Assembly: GCF_016862955.1 (NCBI RefSeq)
Contig: NZ_BONY01000042.1
Coordinates: forward strand, 20,724-84,723
Origin: Rhizocola hellebori
GTDB lineage: Bacteria > Actinomycetota > Actinomycetes > Mycobacteriales > Micromonosporaceae
DNA length: 64,000 bases
Direction of reading: 5' to 3'
Below the pieces are notes generated by a model, which saw only the letters and a program-made list of their open reading frames with translations, had not been told where the DNA came from and searched no databases. This document shows positions 57,101 through 64,000 of the stretch, in pieces. Each line of letters starts with the position of its first letter. The stretch's first letter is position 1. A program made the position numbers and the translations under genes.

Positions 57101-59274
57101 TCCAGGTCGCGCTTCTCGGTGGCCGCCACATCGACCAGCGTCGACCAGCCGGCGCCGAACCCGGCGGCCTTGCGCGGGTCAAGACTGTTGTAGGAACGGG
57201 TAATCGACACCACCGGCCCCACCGACGGAACCTGCACGTCCACCGCGGCGGTGGTGTAGTTGCCGGCCGTGGGCGAGAAGCCCTTGTCGGTGTTCTGGGC
57301 CAGCACCGAGGTGACCGAGGGCTGAGTCACCAGCGTGGACAGCAGGTTGATGGTCTGCGACGTCGAGGCCTTGTTGCTGTCGGAGACGATGGCCGTCCAC
57401 GTGTACACCTCGCCCCAGCGCAGCGCGCCCACCGGGACCTTCCAGTTGTCCTCGCCGATCGGGCCGGAATCGGCGACCTTCACGCCGTCCTTGTTGAAGA
57501 CGAGGAAGGTGGTCGTCATGGCCTGCGGCCAGTTGTCGGGATCGCGCGCCACGATGCTCAGCAGCGGGGTCAGCGTCGCGGCCTGCGCGCCGTGCTCGGG
57601 CAGCTGGCGTTCCACCTGCGGCGCCTGGTTGTCCGCGTAAAGGAGATCGAGGTAGGGCGCCGAGAACTGGTCGAAGTCGATCGACGCGAACCGCTTGGCC
57701 GCCATGGGATCGGTGTCCGAAGCGGACAGCGCCAAGCCGTAGTTCGGTTCGCCGCGCGACCAGTCGTTGAAGGTCGACGGGTCCAGCGTGATGTACCACC
57801 ACTCGCCGATGTCCCCGATCATGCCCGGGTTCTCACACCCCGGGTGGTTGTCCCAGATCTCGAACTCGCCGATCGGTGGCGAGATCTGCGGGCCGGGCCA
57901 CGCGCCGGTTTGCAGGGTGTTGACGTCCCACGGCTGCAGCACGCGGTGAGCCGTGAACGGGCGGGTTTGGGTGCAGTCGGGCGACCAGTTGTGGAACAGC
58001 CACAGGTTGGCGTTGGCCAGCTTCTTGCCGATCAGGGAGGGGCTTCCTGTCCCCCCGGCGAAGTCATTGAAAGCAAGGAAGGTTCGCGACTTTCCGCCCG
58101 GGCTGTGCAGGCCGATCGCGAGTGACTCGCCGTTCTGCTCGGCGGCGCCGGTCTGCGTGCTCTCGTCGACGTAGACGTCGGCGTCCTCAATGATCGTGAT
58201 GGTCGGGTCGACCCGCACCGGGAACTTGCGCGCCGGATCGCGCAGCCACGCCTCGTCTGCGGTGACCCGGATCTGCGCATCGACGACCTCGTAGCGCACG
58301 GCGCTGGAGACCGCGCCCTTGGCGTCGATCATCGAGCCCGCGGGAACCGTCGCCACCGCCCGCCCGGCGCTGTCCACAAGCGACAGTGAGCCGTTGCGCT
58401 CCGAACGCACCCGCAGGCCCTGCAACCGCCATGGGAACACCCAGGAGGACGCCGCCTGCGGCGAGTGAAGCACCAGCGTCTCGCGCAGGCCGCCGCCGCT
58501 GGCCCGCAACTCGACATCGGTGTGCGGCAACATGTCGCGGTAGCGCGCCGTCGCACCGGTGACCTGGGCCGGCACCGCTGCCGCACCCGCCAGCCCGTAA
58601 CTGATCGACTGGCCGCCCGGCAGCGTCACCGTCGCCAGCTCGGACAGCCCGGTGTAGGAAGGCACGCCTTCGCCGCCGTCGGGCAGCAGCCCCCGGCGCT
58701 CGGTCAGCCCGCCGTGCAGGCGCAGCCGCACCGGGCTCGCGTCGACATGCAGCCCGCCGCTCGCGTCGCGTACCAGGGTGGCGTCGATGGGCCGCCAGGT
58801 GCCGTCGGGCAGGCGGTAGTTGTGTGGCTTGCTGTACTGCCGCTTGGTCACCGAACCGTCGGCATTGGTGAACACGTCGGTGGTGCGGGTCGCCGCCTCG
58901 GCCACCCGGGTGCTGGTCTGCGCATCGAACCCGCGCGTCTCGGCCGGGGTCGTCCACTCAGGACGGTCGGGTGTCTTGGACTCGTAGGCCTCCAGCGCCC
59001 CCGCCACTTTGCCCGGCTTGCGCCCGTTGCCGCCATTGGCCCTTGTCGTCTCCGGCGAGGCCTCATGCTCGCCGTCCACCGGGCCGCCGCGCGCCTGACG
59101 CGGCCCCGACGGCGGGTCGGCCCAGGCGAATTGCGCCGCCATCGCCCGAAACAGCGACGCCAGCGGGAACTCGCCGCTTCCCTTGGGCTGCGGTGTGCCC
59201 AGCGGTATAGCGATAGTCAGCGCCACTGCCGACGCCGTCGCCAAAATGAGGACGCGCGAACGCAATCGCAGCAT
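48133..59274 (-). CDS. giant RHS-repeat polymorphic toxin with LamG, ricin lectin, FG-GAP and pretoxin-Hint modules
   Basis: 3713 aa from the ATG at 59274 (MLRLRSRVLILATAS, signal sequence). Approximate domain order: ~349-545 DNRLRE-like; ~670-890 DUF6531-like start of the RHS cage; ~890-1270 LamG-type lectin split by a ricin-B-type domain at ~1033-1152 (KCVDVIG, ETQQWSLD, QDQKWVV); ~1326-1546 second LamG; ~1590-1815 FG-GAP repeats (FNGDGTSD, FDGDGKAD, FDGDGLPD, IDGDEKGD); ~1846-3066 many YD repeats; ~3066-3146 RHS-associated core (GQFGSRDTVSLES, YGDGNPLTVTDPTG); coiled-coil and Gly-rich hydrophobic region to 3427; Hint 3428-3569; toxin 3570-3713. It is a secreted contact toxin whose tip is released by Hint and cage processing. 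The frame is unbroken. Confidence 0.92.
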   Translation of the reverse strand: MLRLRSRVLILATASAVALTIAIPLGTPQPKGSGEFPLASLFRAMAAQFAWADPPSGPRQARGGPVDGEHEASPETTRANGGNGRKPGKVAGALEAYESKTPDRPEWTTPAETRGFDAQTSTRVAEAATRTTDVFTNADGSVTKRQYSKPHNYRLPDGTWRPIDATLVRDASGGLHVDASPVRLRLHGGLTERRGLLPDGGEGVPSYTGLSELATVTLPGGQSISYGLAGAAAVPAQVTGATARYRDMLPHTDVELRASGGGLRETLVLHSPQAASSWVFPWRLQGLRVRSERNGSLSLVDSAGRAVATVPAGSMIDAKGAVSSAVRYEVVDAQIRVTADEAWLRDPARKFPVRVDPTITIIEDADVYVDESTQTGAAEQNGESLAIGLHSPGGKSRTFLAFNDFAGGTGSPSLIGKKLANANLWLFHNWSPDCTQTRPFTAHRVLQPWDVNTLQTGAWPGPQISPPIGEFEIWDNHPGCENPGMIGDIGEWWYITLDPSTFNDWSRGEPNYGLALSASDTDPMAAKRFASIDFDQFSAPYLDLLYADNQAPQVERQLPEHGAQAATLTPLLSIVARDPDNWPQAMTTTFLVFNKDGVKVADSGPIGEDNWKVPVGALRWGEVYTWTAIVSDSNKASTSQTINLLSTLVTQPSVTSVLAQNTDKGFSPTAGNYTTAAVDVQVPSVGPVVSITRSYNSLDPRKAAGFGAGWSTLVDVAATEKRDLESNQVQTVTITYPNGQEVTFGRNADGVYTPPPGRFATLTEIVGGGYELIDKEGTGYRFTEPSAVAGRLGLTRVTDAQGRQMTLQYTSGRVSSLTSASGRKLRLTWVTPSGATAAHVDTVRTDALVAGDATSESVWTYTYTGDRLTKVCPPTSTTKCTVYTYVSGPQYPSTVQNLGPRTYWRLNETSGDKAYNSVIENVVSGYGRYTGVTFGQPGPLVGSTATSAAFDGSSSRIEFGTTFAPGGQRSMSMWFKTSTPGAILLGQTRTNIYTGPDEIGTGYFPQLYVGSDGTLTGGFPTRYGPGPLGKLTAHGPHKCVDVIGDQPVDGAGLELGSCVGGETQQWSLDAQERLTVTKAGVTKCVEPAVAAGGNPLGVRLTLSACDTGQDQKWVVKPDGEIEHVQSQLCWGPKAYEVWEIDQPLVMGTCSFYTSDFMTRLFTPSVHNPMRTTVNVADGQWHHVVLSGAGSTQTLYLDGVSRAQKSGTIEDAHLGRTYVGAGVLGGGWPNQPYAPADGSDLGKGSWFTGNIADLAYFDQPLSGESVAQLFSSNQATKLLNKITQPSGAVNASISYDLTSGSVSQVTDAHGGVWKLGKPTVSPSSQSYVSTVLASDPFDYYRMAETGVTTAVNEVNASESTYSSVSLGIKGALFPDTTVAAFNGNSSYLRLSTKDIPSTGPTSVSLWFKVPGMAATGGVLYSYQDTAVGGAPTGNFTPALYVGIDGKLRGRFWSGAIAPITSTSKVNDGLWHHAVLSSSGTAQSLYLDGAKVGTLNGATSAHGGSFAYVGAGAWTGSPSTFGNTGYFNGQIAEFAYFKSALTDADVKAQFKANSTPMVRGSGWYKGTGTGALETGSAKGLDAAHSDVLTMFPAGDIFNNGTNDYFTIETDGYLYMYQSDDSGGGYSDWTLLAPGWNTKQNVFSPGDFNGDGTSDVIFRDAGNNKLYLSRSTGIGQNYMNFVEISSANWSNRDIFSPGDFDGDGKADVLYRQYSDNKLYLLQGNGTGGWKTGTAIQLQTGWGGRTPIHSRGDFDGDGLPDVLYRNSGTGYVYYIKGDGAGGLTGSPVRVVQDFLDKEMVFAPGDIDGDEKGDLLFRRVYQSSGDDTGLNPGFRMKTVKVTDPTNKIITHVYDMAAGGREIEQIDARGGRTRFGYDTAGFLRSTLDPNGNLVVEDHDVRGNVIARTTCQDRSEEKCSTIYTTYFPDATSKVLSPDPRNDMPLTMRDGRSSSAADDRYKTTLTYDTRGNRTAVTDPLSRVTTTDYTDGTTGVPAGLPWRISYPGGAVETISYHPNGDVATTVDKAGLETRYTYDPLGRVKTMTAISDSYPGGLVTLLDYDKAGRLTQQSNPAVTNRVTGAVHTAVATLEYDFDGHVTSQTVADTTGGDAARTILNGYNTRGQLTSITDTRGKSRTFTYDTYGNKVTEVDPNGVTMAYTYDPTAQLLTVTMKNWTGDPNNPVPAQDLLLQSRSYDKAGRLASVTDAMGWQTLYTYWDNNLPATVSRKDPSSGAVFVVESSSYDPAGNLVAKTTNNGVTTTSIAVDAASRQQSLTLDPTGVNRTISYTFAPDDTVLATRVTDSSGTEQFIDATYDTAGRQRTQSVRGSAMAMSWTMDQRGLQTSVTDSAGHVTHFEYDEAGSLAVQIDPSTEVEEGGGAPVQLLPVTTVGYDTFGDEVERRDAKGRVTVTARNPAGEVSSVTLPPYTPPGGTQPIVAVHQIRYDNAGQILETEDPLGHITAKVYDQLGRVARMTAADTGVTRFAYNLNGDPLSGIDPEGARREATYDFMGRVLTTTLFERTPAAAFTTSFAYHPGGWLASTTPPGRASTTFDYNAVGEQTKVTDGAGNASITTYDFVGRPVEVRLPDGTKQRAGYDAAGNPNLRQQLNAAGAVLAQVSSTFDGDGRMLTATDARQHTKSFEYNANGQVTRLVEPTSPTENIVTTYGYDAVGARTRFTDGRLNRFITTYNAWSEVESEVEPGGATFTTGYDAAGRVTTRSAPGGVSITNTYDNADRLIGQTGAGADASTANRSYGYDLKGRLRTVTAGGNTTSLSYNDRGLLTSASGAGGTSSFTYSDDGQVLSRTDASGTSTYTHDSVGRLATVTDASTGNLSTYGYNSLSQVNSITYSATGNKRILTYDERHLPDVDDLQNSAGQTIAKIAYDFDPNGNLSAKSTTGFAGSANNVYTYDFANRLTSWDNGSTITSYGYDKSGNRTQIGSRVLTYNERNQLTGDGQTSYSYTPRGTLSGSTVGTVTTPSTFDAYGQQISQGTQTYTYDGLGRLLTTGTGAALSYSGITNQLASDGTRSYSRGPNGELIGVKSGGAGVYAWTDLHQDVVGLFTSTGSTLSASRSYDPLGQVIQETGTVGALGYQSGWTDPATGQVNMHSRWYRPSAGQFGSRDTVSLESTPNSVRGNRYQYGDGNPLTVTDPTGHAGDGNDWMLNMFHSAISAANMLVDIVRRYASELVGAMIDLRDRLIDGLARFQSWMVEQAERAAQWAREQAERAAEAARQLAQAAADKAQRAYDAATSAAKRMIENVGRFAEETARVFADAYTAVENWVKEHKADIAGFVVSVVVGVGCGIAIGWTGVGAVACGVVASMAGSFVTGVMQGKTGAELAGDVLLGGLTGLIGGPLTGKAFGAMFRGLGGSKIVGSLVKGIAGKATVGLQALRGAGSRLANAVRARVGSAAASARNGLSNMVSKVRGMFRQVATCGHSFDPGTAVVMAGGALKAISEVKEGDLVVVTDPSTGETTTRPVVKLHRNVDRDLTEVRVKDAKTGKVSVLKTTSTHAVWNVDKQTWTKAGRLQPGTTLSEGSVVSVKTTTGEAEMYDLTVKGIHTYYVVAGDSAVLVHNCPRHLAFGRNFEKPLNHRITVSAFAFDMDAEHLLLAENWREQVKEAIAGLATGKTKISFMLEYIKGSGSGPAEALKQARLALKAAKDQFPDAKVNDLFDYTFLVNDKSKLSHTQIELILIGDAKLMDKVDFYSWNDAYKLWEKLT
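48136..48567 (-). other. C-terminal toxin domain of the RHS protein, family not recognised
   Basis: 144 residues after the Hint terminus LVHNC, starting PRHLAFGRNFEKPLNHR. Notable features are VSAFAFDMDAEHLLLAENW, KISFMLEYIKGSGSGPAEAL and KLSHTQIELILIGD. No nuclease, deaminase or ADP-ribosyltransferase signature was recognised. Confidence 0.75.
48568..48993 (-). other. pretoxin Hint (intein-like autoprotease) domain
   Basis: 142 residues from the N-terminal Cys in CGHSFDPGTAVVMAGG to LVHNC. It contains the block-B-like TTSTHAVWNV and the closing IHTYYVVAGDSAVLVHNC. It should self-cleave at the final Asn-Cys to free the toxin domain. Confidence 0.88.
55820..56178 (-). other. ricin-B-type lectin insertion inside a LamG domain
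   Basis: QxW-type repeats (ETQQWSLD, QDQKWVV) with paired cysteines interrupt the LamG domain between its GSDGTLTGGFP strand and the WHHVVLSGAGSTQTLYLDG strand. Confidence 0.75.
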
Positions 59275-59352
59275 CGAAGCCCCCGTGATGCCGTCGTGAA
59301 AGAGTCGAGCGCCAGTTTTCGCCGACCGCCGAGAAGCCCACAAGTCCGTATC

Positions 59353-59382
59353 CGTAGCGGATCAACAACGATCCGTATATAA
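59353..59382. promoter_or_regulatory. repeat-rich sequence upstream of the RHS toxin gene
   Basis: GGATC-AACAAC-GATCC is a short inverted repeat flanked by repeated TCCGTA words and an AT-rich TATATAA, 80-110 bases upstream of the RHS start. It is a plausible promoter and operator, but the factor is unknown. Confidence 0.35.
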
Positions 59383-59529
59383 ACCCTTCATCGCGGCCGT
59401 TGATGCAGGGTCATGCATTAGTCCGGCCTTACCTCTAAAGATTGGCAGTCGGCTGTCCATATTGGAGTGTGAGCTGGCCGGACGCGGTGGGGTTGCCGCA
59501 GGGTGACGAAGGCCACTTTTGTTGTGGGG

Positions 59530-60876
59530 TCAGGTTCTGTCCGCGAACGCCTCGGCCACCAGATGATTGGCGCCCGCCGCCGGGCGGCCGGTCACCTGCC
59601 CGTGACGGCAGAGGGTCTGCACCTCGGCCGGGGTGTTCGCGCCGAACAGGCGACAGGCGCCGAACCAGGCCATCAGGTAGGCCTCGCCGCCGTCGCCACG
59701 CGCGGTCGCCGGGGCGGGGATGACCCCGGTGTTCAGGTAGGCGAGCACCCGCTGGGCGTGGTGGGCATAAGCTGCCCGCAGGCGGTCACGGGCGTGCGCC
59801 TCCAAAGTGTTGCCCTGCGCCAGGATGGTGCGGGCGCCGTGCATCCAGGCGCCCAGGCCCATCGACACGTGACCGAGGTCGCGGGTGCGCTCGGCGTTGG
59901 TGCCATTGGGAAACTGGGCTGGATTGATCGGAGTGAGATCGGTGTTGATCTGATTCGCGCTCTCGCCCCAGCCGCCACCCCAATGGTTTCTGGTCGCGCT
60001 GATCGACGGAGAGCCGCTGGCGTTGAGCAACGGGCGCACCTTGTTGCCGTCATAGGTGGCGTGATAGATCGACTGCGCGATCCGCTGGTAGAAGTAGGCC
60101 TTGGCATCGGCCCACAGCGCCGGGTCGCCCACATAGGCGGCAATGGCCAATTTGGAATCGGCGAAGCTGGCGTGCCAGTTGGGATTGCCGGGCCAATCCA
60201 TGATCGGGTAGCAGACGCTGACCAGGAATCGCCGGAACCCCGAGTCGCTGTAGCCGATGATGGCCGCGGCCTGGGCGAGGTTGGTCGCGGACCAGCCGGC
60301 CACGAGGCGATACTGCTCGACCGAGTCCCATTGGAACGAGGTGACGCCGCGCAGATCGTTGAAGAGCGCGATGACCTTGTTGCGCCGGGCGGCGTTGCCG
60401 TCGGTGGCCCACAGCACCGCCTGAACCTTGATGTAGACGGACTCGTCGCGGAACACGTCACGTTCGACACTGCTGATTTCGGGGCCGAACGGCGCGTAGT
60501 CACGGTTCACGTTGCCGGCCCAGGAACCGGCCAGCCGGGTGTACTCAGCGGAGCCGGTCGACCAGGCATCGATCTCCGCCCGGGTGTAGACCGGATGCCC
60601 GAACCCGCCGGCCGCGGTAGGCCCGCCATCGGTCCCGGCCGCAACAGCCCCGGGCGAACCCGACGGCGCCGGGCTCGGGCTCTGCGACGCGGCCGGGATC
60701 TCCTCCAGCGCAGTGCTTTCGGGCTGCGGCGAGCCGAGTGTCACCTCGGCGCCACGGGAGTCCCCGGTGCTGCTCAACGCCAGCACACCCGCGGTCGACG
60801 CGCCTGCCAGGACAAGGAGAACGACTCCGCCCCGCACAGCCACCCGCGACCACGCCCACGGCCTCCCGTGTTTCAT
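59530..60876 (-). CDS. secreted alginate-lyase-like polysaccharide lyase
   Basis: 448 aa, ATG preceded by GAGG; TAXI protein stop 8 bases upstream. An N-terminal signal or anchor helix (VVLLVLAGASTAGVLAL) is followed by a Ser/Pro linker to ~residue 95. The catalytic domain has the alpha-barrel pattern of the alginate lyase superfamily: WPGNPNWHASFADSKLAIAA (Asn-Trp-His), RNHWGGGWGESANQINTDL and ERTRDLGHVSMGLGAW, which corresponds to the conserved E..RD..H segment. It probably beta-eliminates uronate-containing polymers outside the cell. The exact substrate is unknown. It lies at the end of a TRAP transporter operon. Confidence 0.78.
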   Translation of the reverse strand: MKHGRPWAWSRVAVRGGVVLLVLAGASTAGVLALSSTGDSRGAEVTLGSPQPESTALEEIPAASQSPSPAPSGSPGAVAAGTDGGPTAAGGFGHPVYTRAEIDAWSTGSAEYTRLAGSWAGNVNRDYAPFGPEISSVERDVFRDESVYIKVQAVLWATDGNAARRNKVIALFNDLRGVTSFQWDSVEQYRLVAGWSATNLAQAAAIIGYSDSGFRRFLVSVCYPIMDWPGNPNWHASFADSKLAIAAYVGDPALWADAKAYFYQRIAQSIYHATYDGNKVRPLLNASGSPSISATRNHWGGGWGESANQINTDLTPINPAQFPNGTNAERTRDLGHVSMGLGAWMHGARTILAQGNTLEAHARDRLRAAYAHHAQRVLAYLNTGVIPAPATARGDGGEAYLMAWFGACRLFGANTPAEVQTLCRHGQVTGRPAAGANHLVAEAFADRT

Positions 60877-60884
60877 GTGCTACC

Positions 60885-61889
60885 TCACTTCGCTGCGTTG
60901 AGTGCGTCCAAAGCCTTCTCGGCACCGCGGTTCAGCACCACCGGCGCGGTCTTGCGCGCGACGTCGAGGGTGATGCCACGGGCGGCGCCGTTGACCTTCA
61001 TCAGCTCCGGCTGCTTGTTATAGAGCGCCTTGGTGAGCACGCACGCCAGGTTGACATCGATGTCGTCTTTGACCAGCAACACGTTGGGTACCACTATCGT
61101 CTTGACGTCCGCCTGGGTTTGGTAGACGGCGGCCGGGATGAGGCCTTCCTCGTACACAGGATTAATCTTCTTCATCTCGGTGGTCAAGGCCGCGATGTCG
61201 ATGAACCTCACCTTGTCCCTGGCCGTGGTGGTGAGGTCGGTGATGCCGGGCGTGGGCAGGCCGCCGGAGAAGAACATGGCGTCGATCGAGCCGTCCTTCA
61301 TTCCGTCGACCGTCTTGGTCAGGTCGAGGCGCTGAGCGGAGATGTCCTTGTCGGGGTCGAGCCCGGCCGCGCGCAGCACCCGGTTGGCGATGACCTCGGT
61401 GCCCGACTTCGGTGAGCCCGTGGAAACCTTCTTGCCCTTCATGTCCGCCACCGTGTTGATGCCGGAGCCGGTGCGCGCCAGCACCTGAGTGGAGTTGCTG
61501 TAGATGCGGGCCAGCGCCTGCACGGGCTGCGCCTTGTCGAAGCTTTCCTTGCCCTGCACCGCATCGGCCGCGGTGTCGGCGAGGGAGAACGCGACCTGGT
61601 AGTTGCCCGCGACGAGCTGCTGGATGTTCTGCACCGAGGCGCCGGTCTCGGCCGCGGTCGCCTTCACCTTGCCGCCGGTGGCCGCCGAGATCTGCTCGGC
61701 ATAAGCGTTGCCCAGCGCGAAGTAGACACCGGTCGTGTTGCCGGTGGCGATGCTTATCCGGGTCTCCTTTTCCACGGTGCACGTGATCTGCGCTGCCGTG
61801 TCACCCTTCTCGTTCTCCTGCCGCCCACCGCATCCGGTGAGCGCGAGACCGAGGCTGAACACCAATGTGACGGCTATGGACCTGTTCAT
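60885..61889 (-). CDS. TAXI-family TRAP transporter solute-binding lipoprotein
   Basis: 334 aa, ATG at 61889 overlapping the permease stop. Lipoprotein signal with lipobox LTGC near residue 20. The TAXI hallmark is RISIATGNTTGVYFALGNAY, followed by VKATAAETGASVQNIQQLVA, MKGKKVSTGSPKSGTEVIAN and YEEGLIPAAVYQTQAD. It binds a small organic acid outside the membrane for the TRAP permease; glutamate or other carboxylates are known ligands of the family. Confidence 0.93.
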   Translation of the reverse strand: MNRSIAVTLVFSLGLALTGCGGRQENEKGDTAAQITCTVEKETRISIATGNTTGVYFALGNAYAEQISAATGGKVKATAAETGASVQNIQQLVAGNYQVAFSLADTAADAVQGKESFDKAQPVQALARIYSNSTQVLARTGSGINTVADMKGKKVSTGSPKSGTEVIANRVLRAAGLDPDKDISAQRLDLTKTVDGMKDGSIDAMFFSGGLPTPGITDLTTTARDKVRFIDIAALTTEMKKINPVYEEGLIPAAVYQTQADVKTIVVPNVLLVKDDIDVNLACVLTKALYNKQPELMKVNGAARGITLDVARKTAPVVLNRGAEKALDALNAAK

Positions 61890-63910
61890 GCCATCCCCCT
61901 CCGATCGATGAAGCTGACAATGGCGGCGCAGGCGAGCAACCCGGCGCCGATCGAAATGCTTATCGGGTGCAGGTACATCAGCAGCAGCCCGGCGCTGGCC
62001 GCGATCACCCGCGCCCAGCGGCCGGCCGCGCCGATGCCCAGCACCCAGCCGCCGGTGGCGACGGCGAGCGCTGCCACGCCCAGGCACGCGGCCGCCACCG
62101 CCCATCCGATCTGCGACACCGGCCCCCGCCCGAGCAGAGCCTGGCCCGGACCGGTGACCACAAAGGCAAGCGGCACCAGGAAAGCGGGCAGCGTGTAGCG
62201 CAGCGTCTCCCACATGGTGCGGATAGGCCGGCCTCCGGTGACGGCGGAAGCGGCGACCGCGGCCAGCGCGGTCGGCGGGGTCGCCTCGGACAGGACCGAG
62301 AAGTAGAAGACGAACATGGCCGCGCCCGAAGCCGGCACGCCGAGGTTGAGCAGGGCCGGCCCGATGATGACCCAGCCGATGATGAACGAGGCCGTCACCG
62401 GAACAGCCAAACCCAGCAGGATCAGGGCGATCGCGGCGAAGATAGCGGTGAGCACCAGCACCACCGACGGTTGCTCGGAAAGCGCGCGGGCGCCCCGCAC
62501 CAGCAGGGAGGCGATCTGAGCGCCGAGCCCGGTCTTGGTGGTGACCGCGGTGATGATGCCCGCCGCCGCGCAGATCGCGGCCACCGGCAGCACCGAGCGC
62601 ACCCCAGCGGCCAAGGCGTCGAAGACCCTGCGCGGAGTGGGCCAATGCCGTCCGTCCAATAGGGACAGTAGGAGAGCGAGTGCCGTGGCGTAGACGACGG
62701 AACGCACGGCGCTGACCCCGAGGGCAAGCAACACCACGATGACGGCCAGGGAGCTGAAGTGGTACCCGAAACGCGCCAGCAGCCGCCAAGGCGACCCGGC
62801 CGCGACCTCGACTGCGCTTACCCCGAAGCGGCGTGCATCGATCTCGACGGCGAGCAGGATGCCGAGGTAGTACAGCAGGGTGGGGATGGTCGCCCAGCCG
62901 AGCACGGTCAGGTACGACACACCCAGGTACTCGGCGACGATGAAAGCGGCGGCGCCCAGCGTCGGCGGGGACAGGATCGCCCCGACCCCCGCGGCGGCGA
63001 GCATGCCACCGGCCCGCTCCGGCGGGTAACCGGCGCGGCGCAGGATCGGCCAGGTGACCGCGCCGGTGGCGATGGTGGTGGCCGCGCCCGAGCCGGACAC
63101 CGTGCCGAGCAGGAACCCCGAAGCCACCGCCGTGCGGCCGGCGGCGCTGCGCGACTTGCGGAAGGCGGCCACGGACAGGTCGACGAAGAACTGGCCCGCG
63201 CCCGAAAGCTCAAGCACCGCACCGTAGATGGTGAACAGCACGATGTAGGTGGCCGCGACGTCCAGCGGCGTTCCGTAAAAACCGCTGCCGGAGTTGTAGA
63301 ACGCGTCGATCAGCTGGTCGAAGTCCAGGCCCGCGTGGGCGATGGACCACGACTGCGGCAGGAGCCCGCCATAGTACCCATAGCCCAGAAACAGCAGGCC
63401 CACTATGGGCAGCGCCCACCCGGTGGTACGGCGGCACGCCTCCAGCACCAGCAGGAGCAGGATGGTGCCCATCACCACATCGGCGGCGCTGAGCAGCCCC
63501 TGCCGGTCGAGGAAGGCGTCATATCCGCCGCCGAAACCTCCGTCCCCAATGGACACCGGCAGGATCGGATAGGCGCAGACCACCAACGCGGCAACGGCAA
63601 GCGCCCAGTCGAGCGCGGTCGGCTTGTCGCCGGTGCTGGCCGCGCGGGACCGGTACACGAGGAAAACAAGCGGCAGCACGCAGGTGAGGAACACCATGAG
63701 GTAGAACTGGCTGCCCTGGGCCAGGGGCCAGAAAGCCTGATACAGCACCAGCAGCGCCACCCCGAAGGCCACTGTGGACACCGCCCAGCCCACCCCGCCG
63801 GCCAGCGCCCGGGCCGGCTTCTCCGCCGGTTCCTCGACGAAGGCGGGCTCCCGTGCCGTTGCCGGCTCCGGCGGCGCGGCCGTCTCGGATGTCTCGGCAT
63901 TGGTGGACAT
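61886..63910 (-). CDS. fused TRAP transporter permease (4TM plus 12TM)
   Basis: 674 aa with an acidic, Ala/Pro-rich N-terminal tail of ~35 residues, then about 16-18 hydrophobic helices. The fused small and large subunit arrangement is usual for TAXI systems. Family motifs include GFLLGTVSGSGAATTIATGA, AGGMLAAAGVGAILSPPTLG and SVLSEATPPTALAAVAASAV. It acts with the TAXI lipoprotein as a sodium-driven importer. It is the first gene of the three-gene operon; the promoter should lie in 63911-64000. Confidence 0.93.
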   Translation of the reverse strand: MSTNAETSETAAPPEPATAREPAFVEEPAEKPARALAGGVGWAVSTVAFGVALLVLYQAFWPLAQGSQFYLMVFLTCVLPLVFLVYRSRAASTGDKPTALDWALAVAALVVCAYPILPVSIGDGGFGGGYDAFLDRQGLLSAADVVMGTILLLLVLEACRRTTGWALPIVGLLFLGYGYYGGLLPQSWSIAHAGLDFDQLIDAFYNSGSGFYGTPLDVAATYIVLFTIYGAVLELSGAGQFFVDLSVAAFRKSRSAAGRTAVASGFLLGTVSGSGAATTIATGAVTWPILRRAGYPPERAGGMLAAAGVGAILSPPTLGAAAFIVAEYLGVSYLTVLGWATIPTLLYYLGILLAVEIDARRFGVSAVEVAAGSPWRLLARFGYHFSSLAVIVVLLALGVSAVRSVVYATALALLLSLLDGRHWPTPRRVFDALAAGVRSVLPVAAICAAAGIITAVTTKTGLGAQIASLLVRGARALSEQPSVVLVLTAIFAAIALILLGLAVPVTASFIIGWVIIGPALLNLGVPASGAAMFVFYFSVLSEATPPTALAAVAASAVTGGRPIRTMWETLRYTLPAFLVPLAFVVTGPGQALLGRGPVSQIGWAVAAACLGVAALAVATGGWVLGIGAAGRWARVIAASAGLLLMYLHPISISIGAGLLACAAIVSFIDRRGMA

Positions 63911-64000
63911 GAGTGGAATTTACCGGCAACGGCACCCGGCCGCCATGCTTGCCGCTGACAACCGTCAATGAACAGGCGGCTCGCCGCTTGGAGCGGCGAG

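Noticed and set aside
48133..59274. Possibility that the RHS reading frame is an artefact of joined genes
   Set aside because: Domain order from signal sequence to Hint and toxin is continuous and canonical, with no internal stop or frame change.

Overview
The window is GC-rich throughout, with dense coding on both strands, many GTG starts and many ATGA/GTGA overlaps. It carries a mycothiol-type formaldehyde dehydrogenase (27497-28582), an ECF42-type sigma factor paired with a YCII protein, and several flavin and MarR systems. Together these point to a high-GC actinomycete (Actinomycetota, filamentous type). The genus cannot be fixed from the sequence alone. No rRNA, tRNA, CRISPR array, insertion sequence or integrase was recognised, and no gene-free stretch exceeds about 300 bases.

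Layout. 0.1-6.7 kb: a GAF-like membrane protein pair, exodeoxyribonuclease III plus DUF72, DUF2855, YCII protein plus ECF42 sigma factor, and a DUF1275 membrane protein. 6.8-13.2 kb: an orphan YcaO-like protein, a D,D-carboxypeptidase, an aldo/keto reductase and a secreted M14 peptidase. 13.3-17.1 kb: a tightly packed four-gene operon on the minus strand (luciferase-like monooxygenase, MarR regulator, flavin reductase, nucleotidyltransferase-like/methyltransferase fusion). 17.3-26.2 kb: a catabolic island with aldehyde dehydrogenase, ThDP enzyme, a three-domain 3-dehydroshikimate-dehydratase-like protein, TetR, citryl-CoA lyase and CoA-transferase. 26.4-36.4 kb: a SUKH-like orphan, mycothiol-dependent formaldehyde detoxification (mscR plus metallo-hydrolase), a GIY-YIG nuclease, a secreted DUF11-type protein and a MarR/RND efflux pair.

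36.4-43.4 kb: a long hairpin, then two large uncharacterised genes (1166 and 556 aa). The second ends in a nuclease-like domain. They face an ECF sigma/membrane anti-sigma pair. 43.5-47.6 kb: katG, a VOC protein and small orphans. 47.6-59.3 kb: a very large (3713 aa) RHS polymorphic toxin with LamG, ricin-lectin, FG-GAP, Hint and an unrecognised C-terminal toxin domain, followed by an overlapping putative immunity gene. 59.5-63.9 kb: a TAXI-type TRAP transporter operon that ends in a secreted alginate-lyase-like enzyme.

The best candidates for undescribed biology are the 1166/556 aa gene pair, the RHS toxin with its unknown toxin/immunity module, the nucleotidyltransferase-methyltransferase fusion inside a flavin monooxygenase operon, and the triple-domain QuiC-like enzyme.
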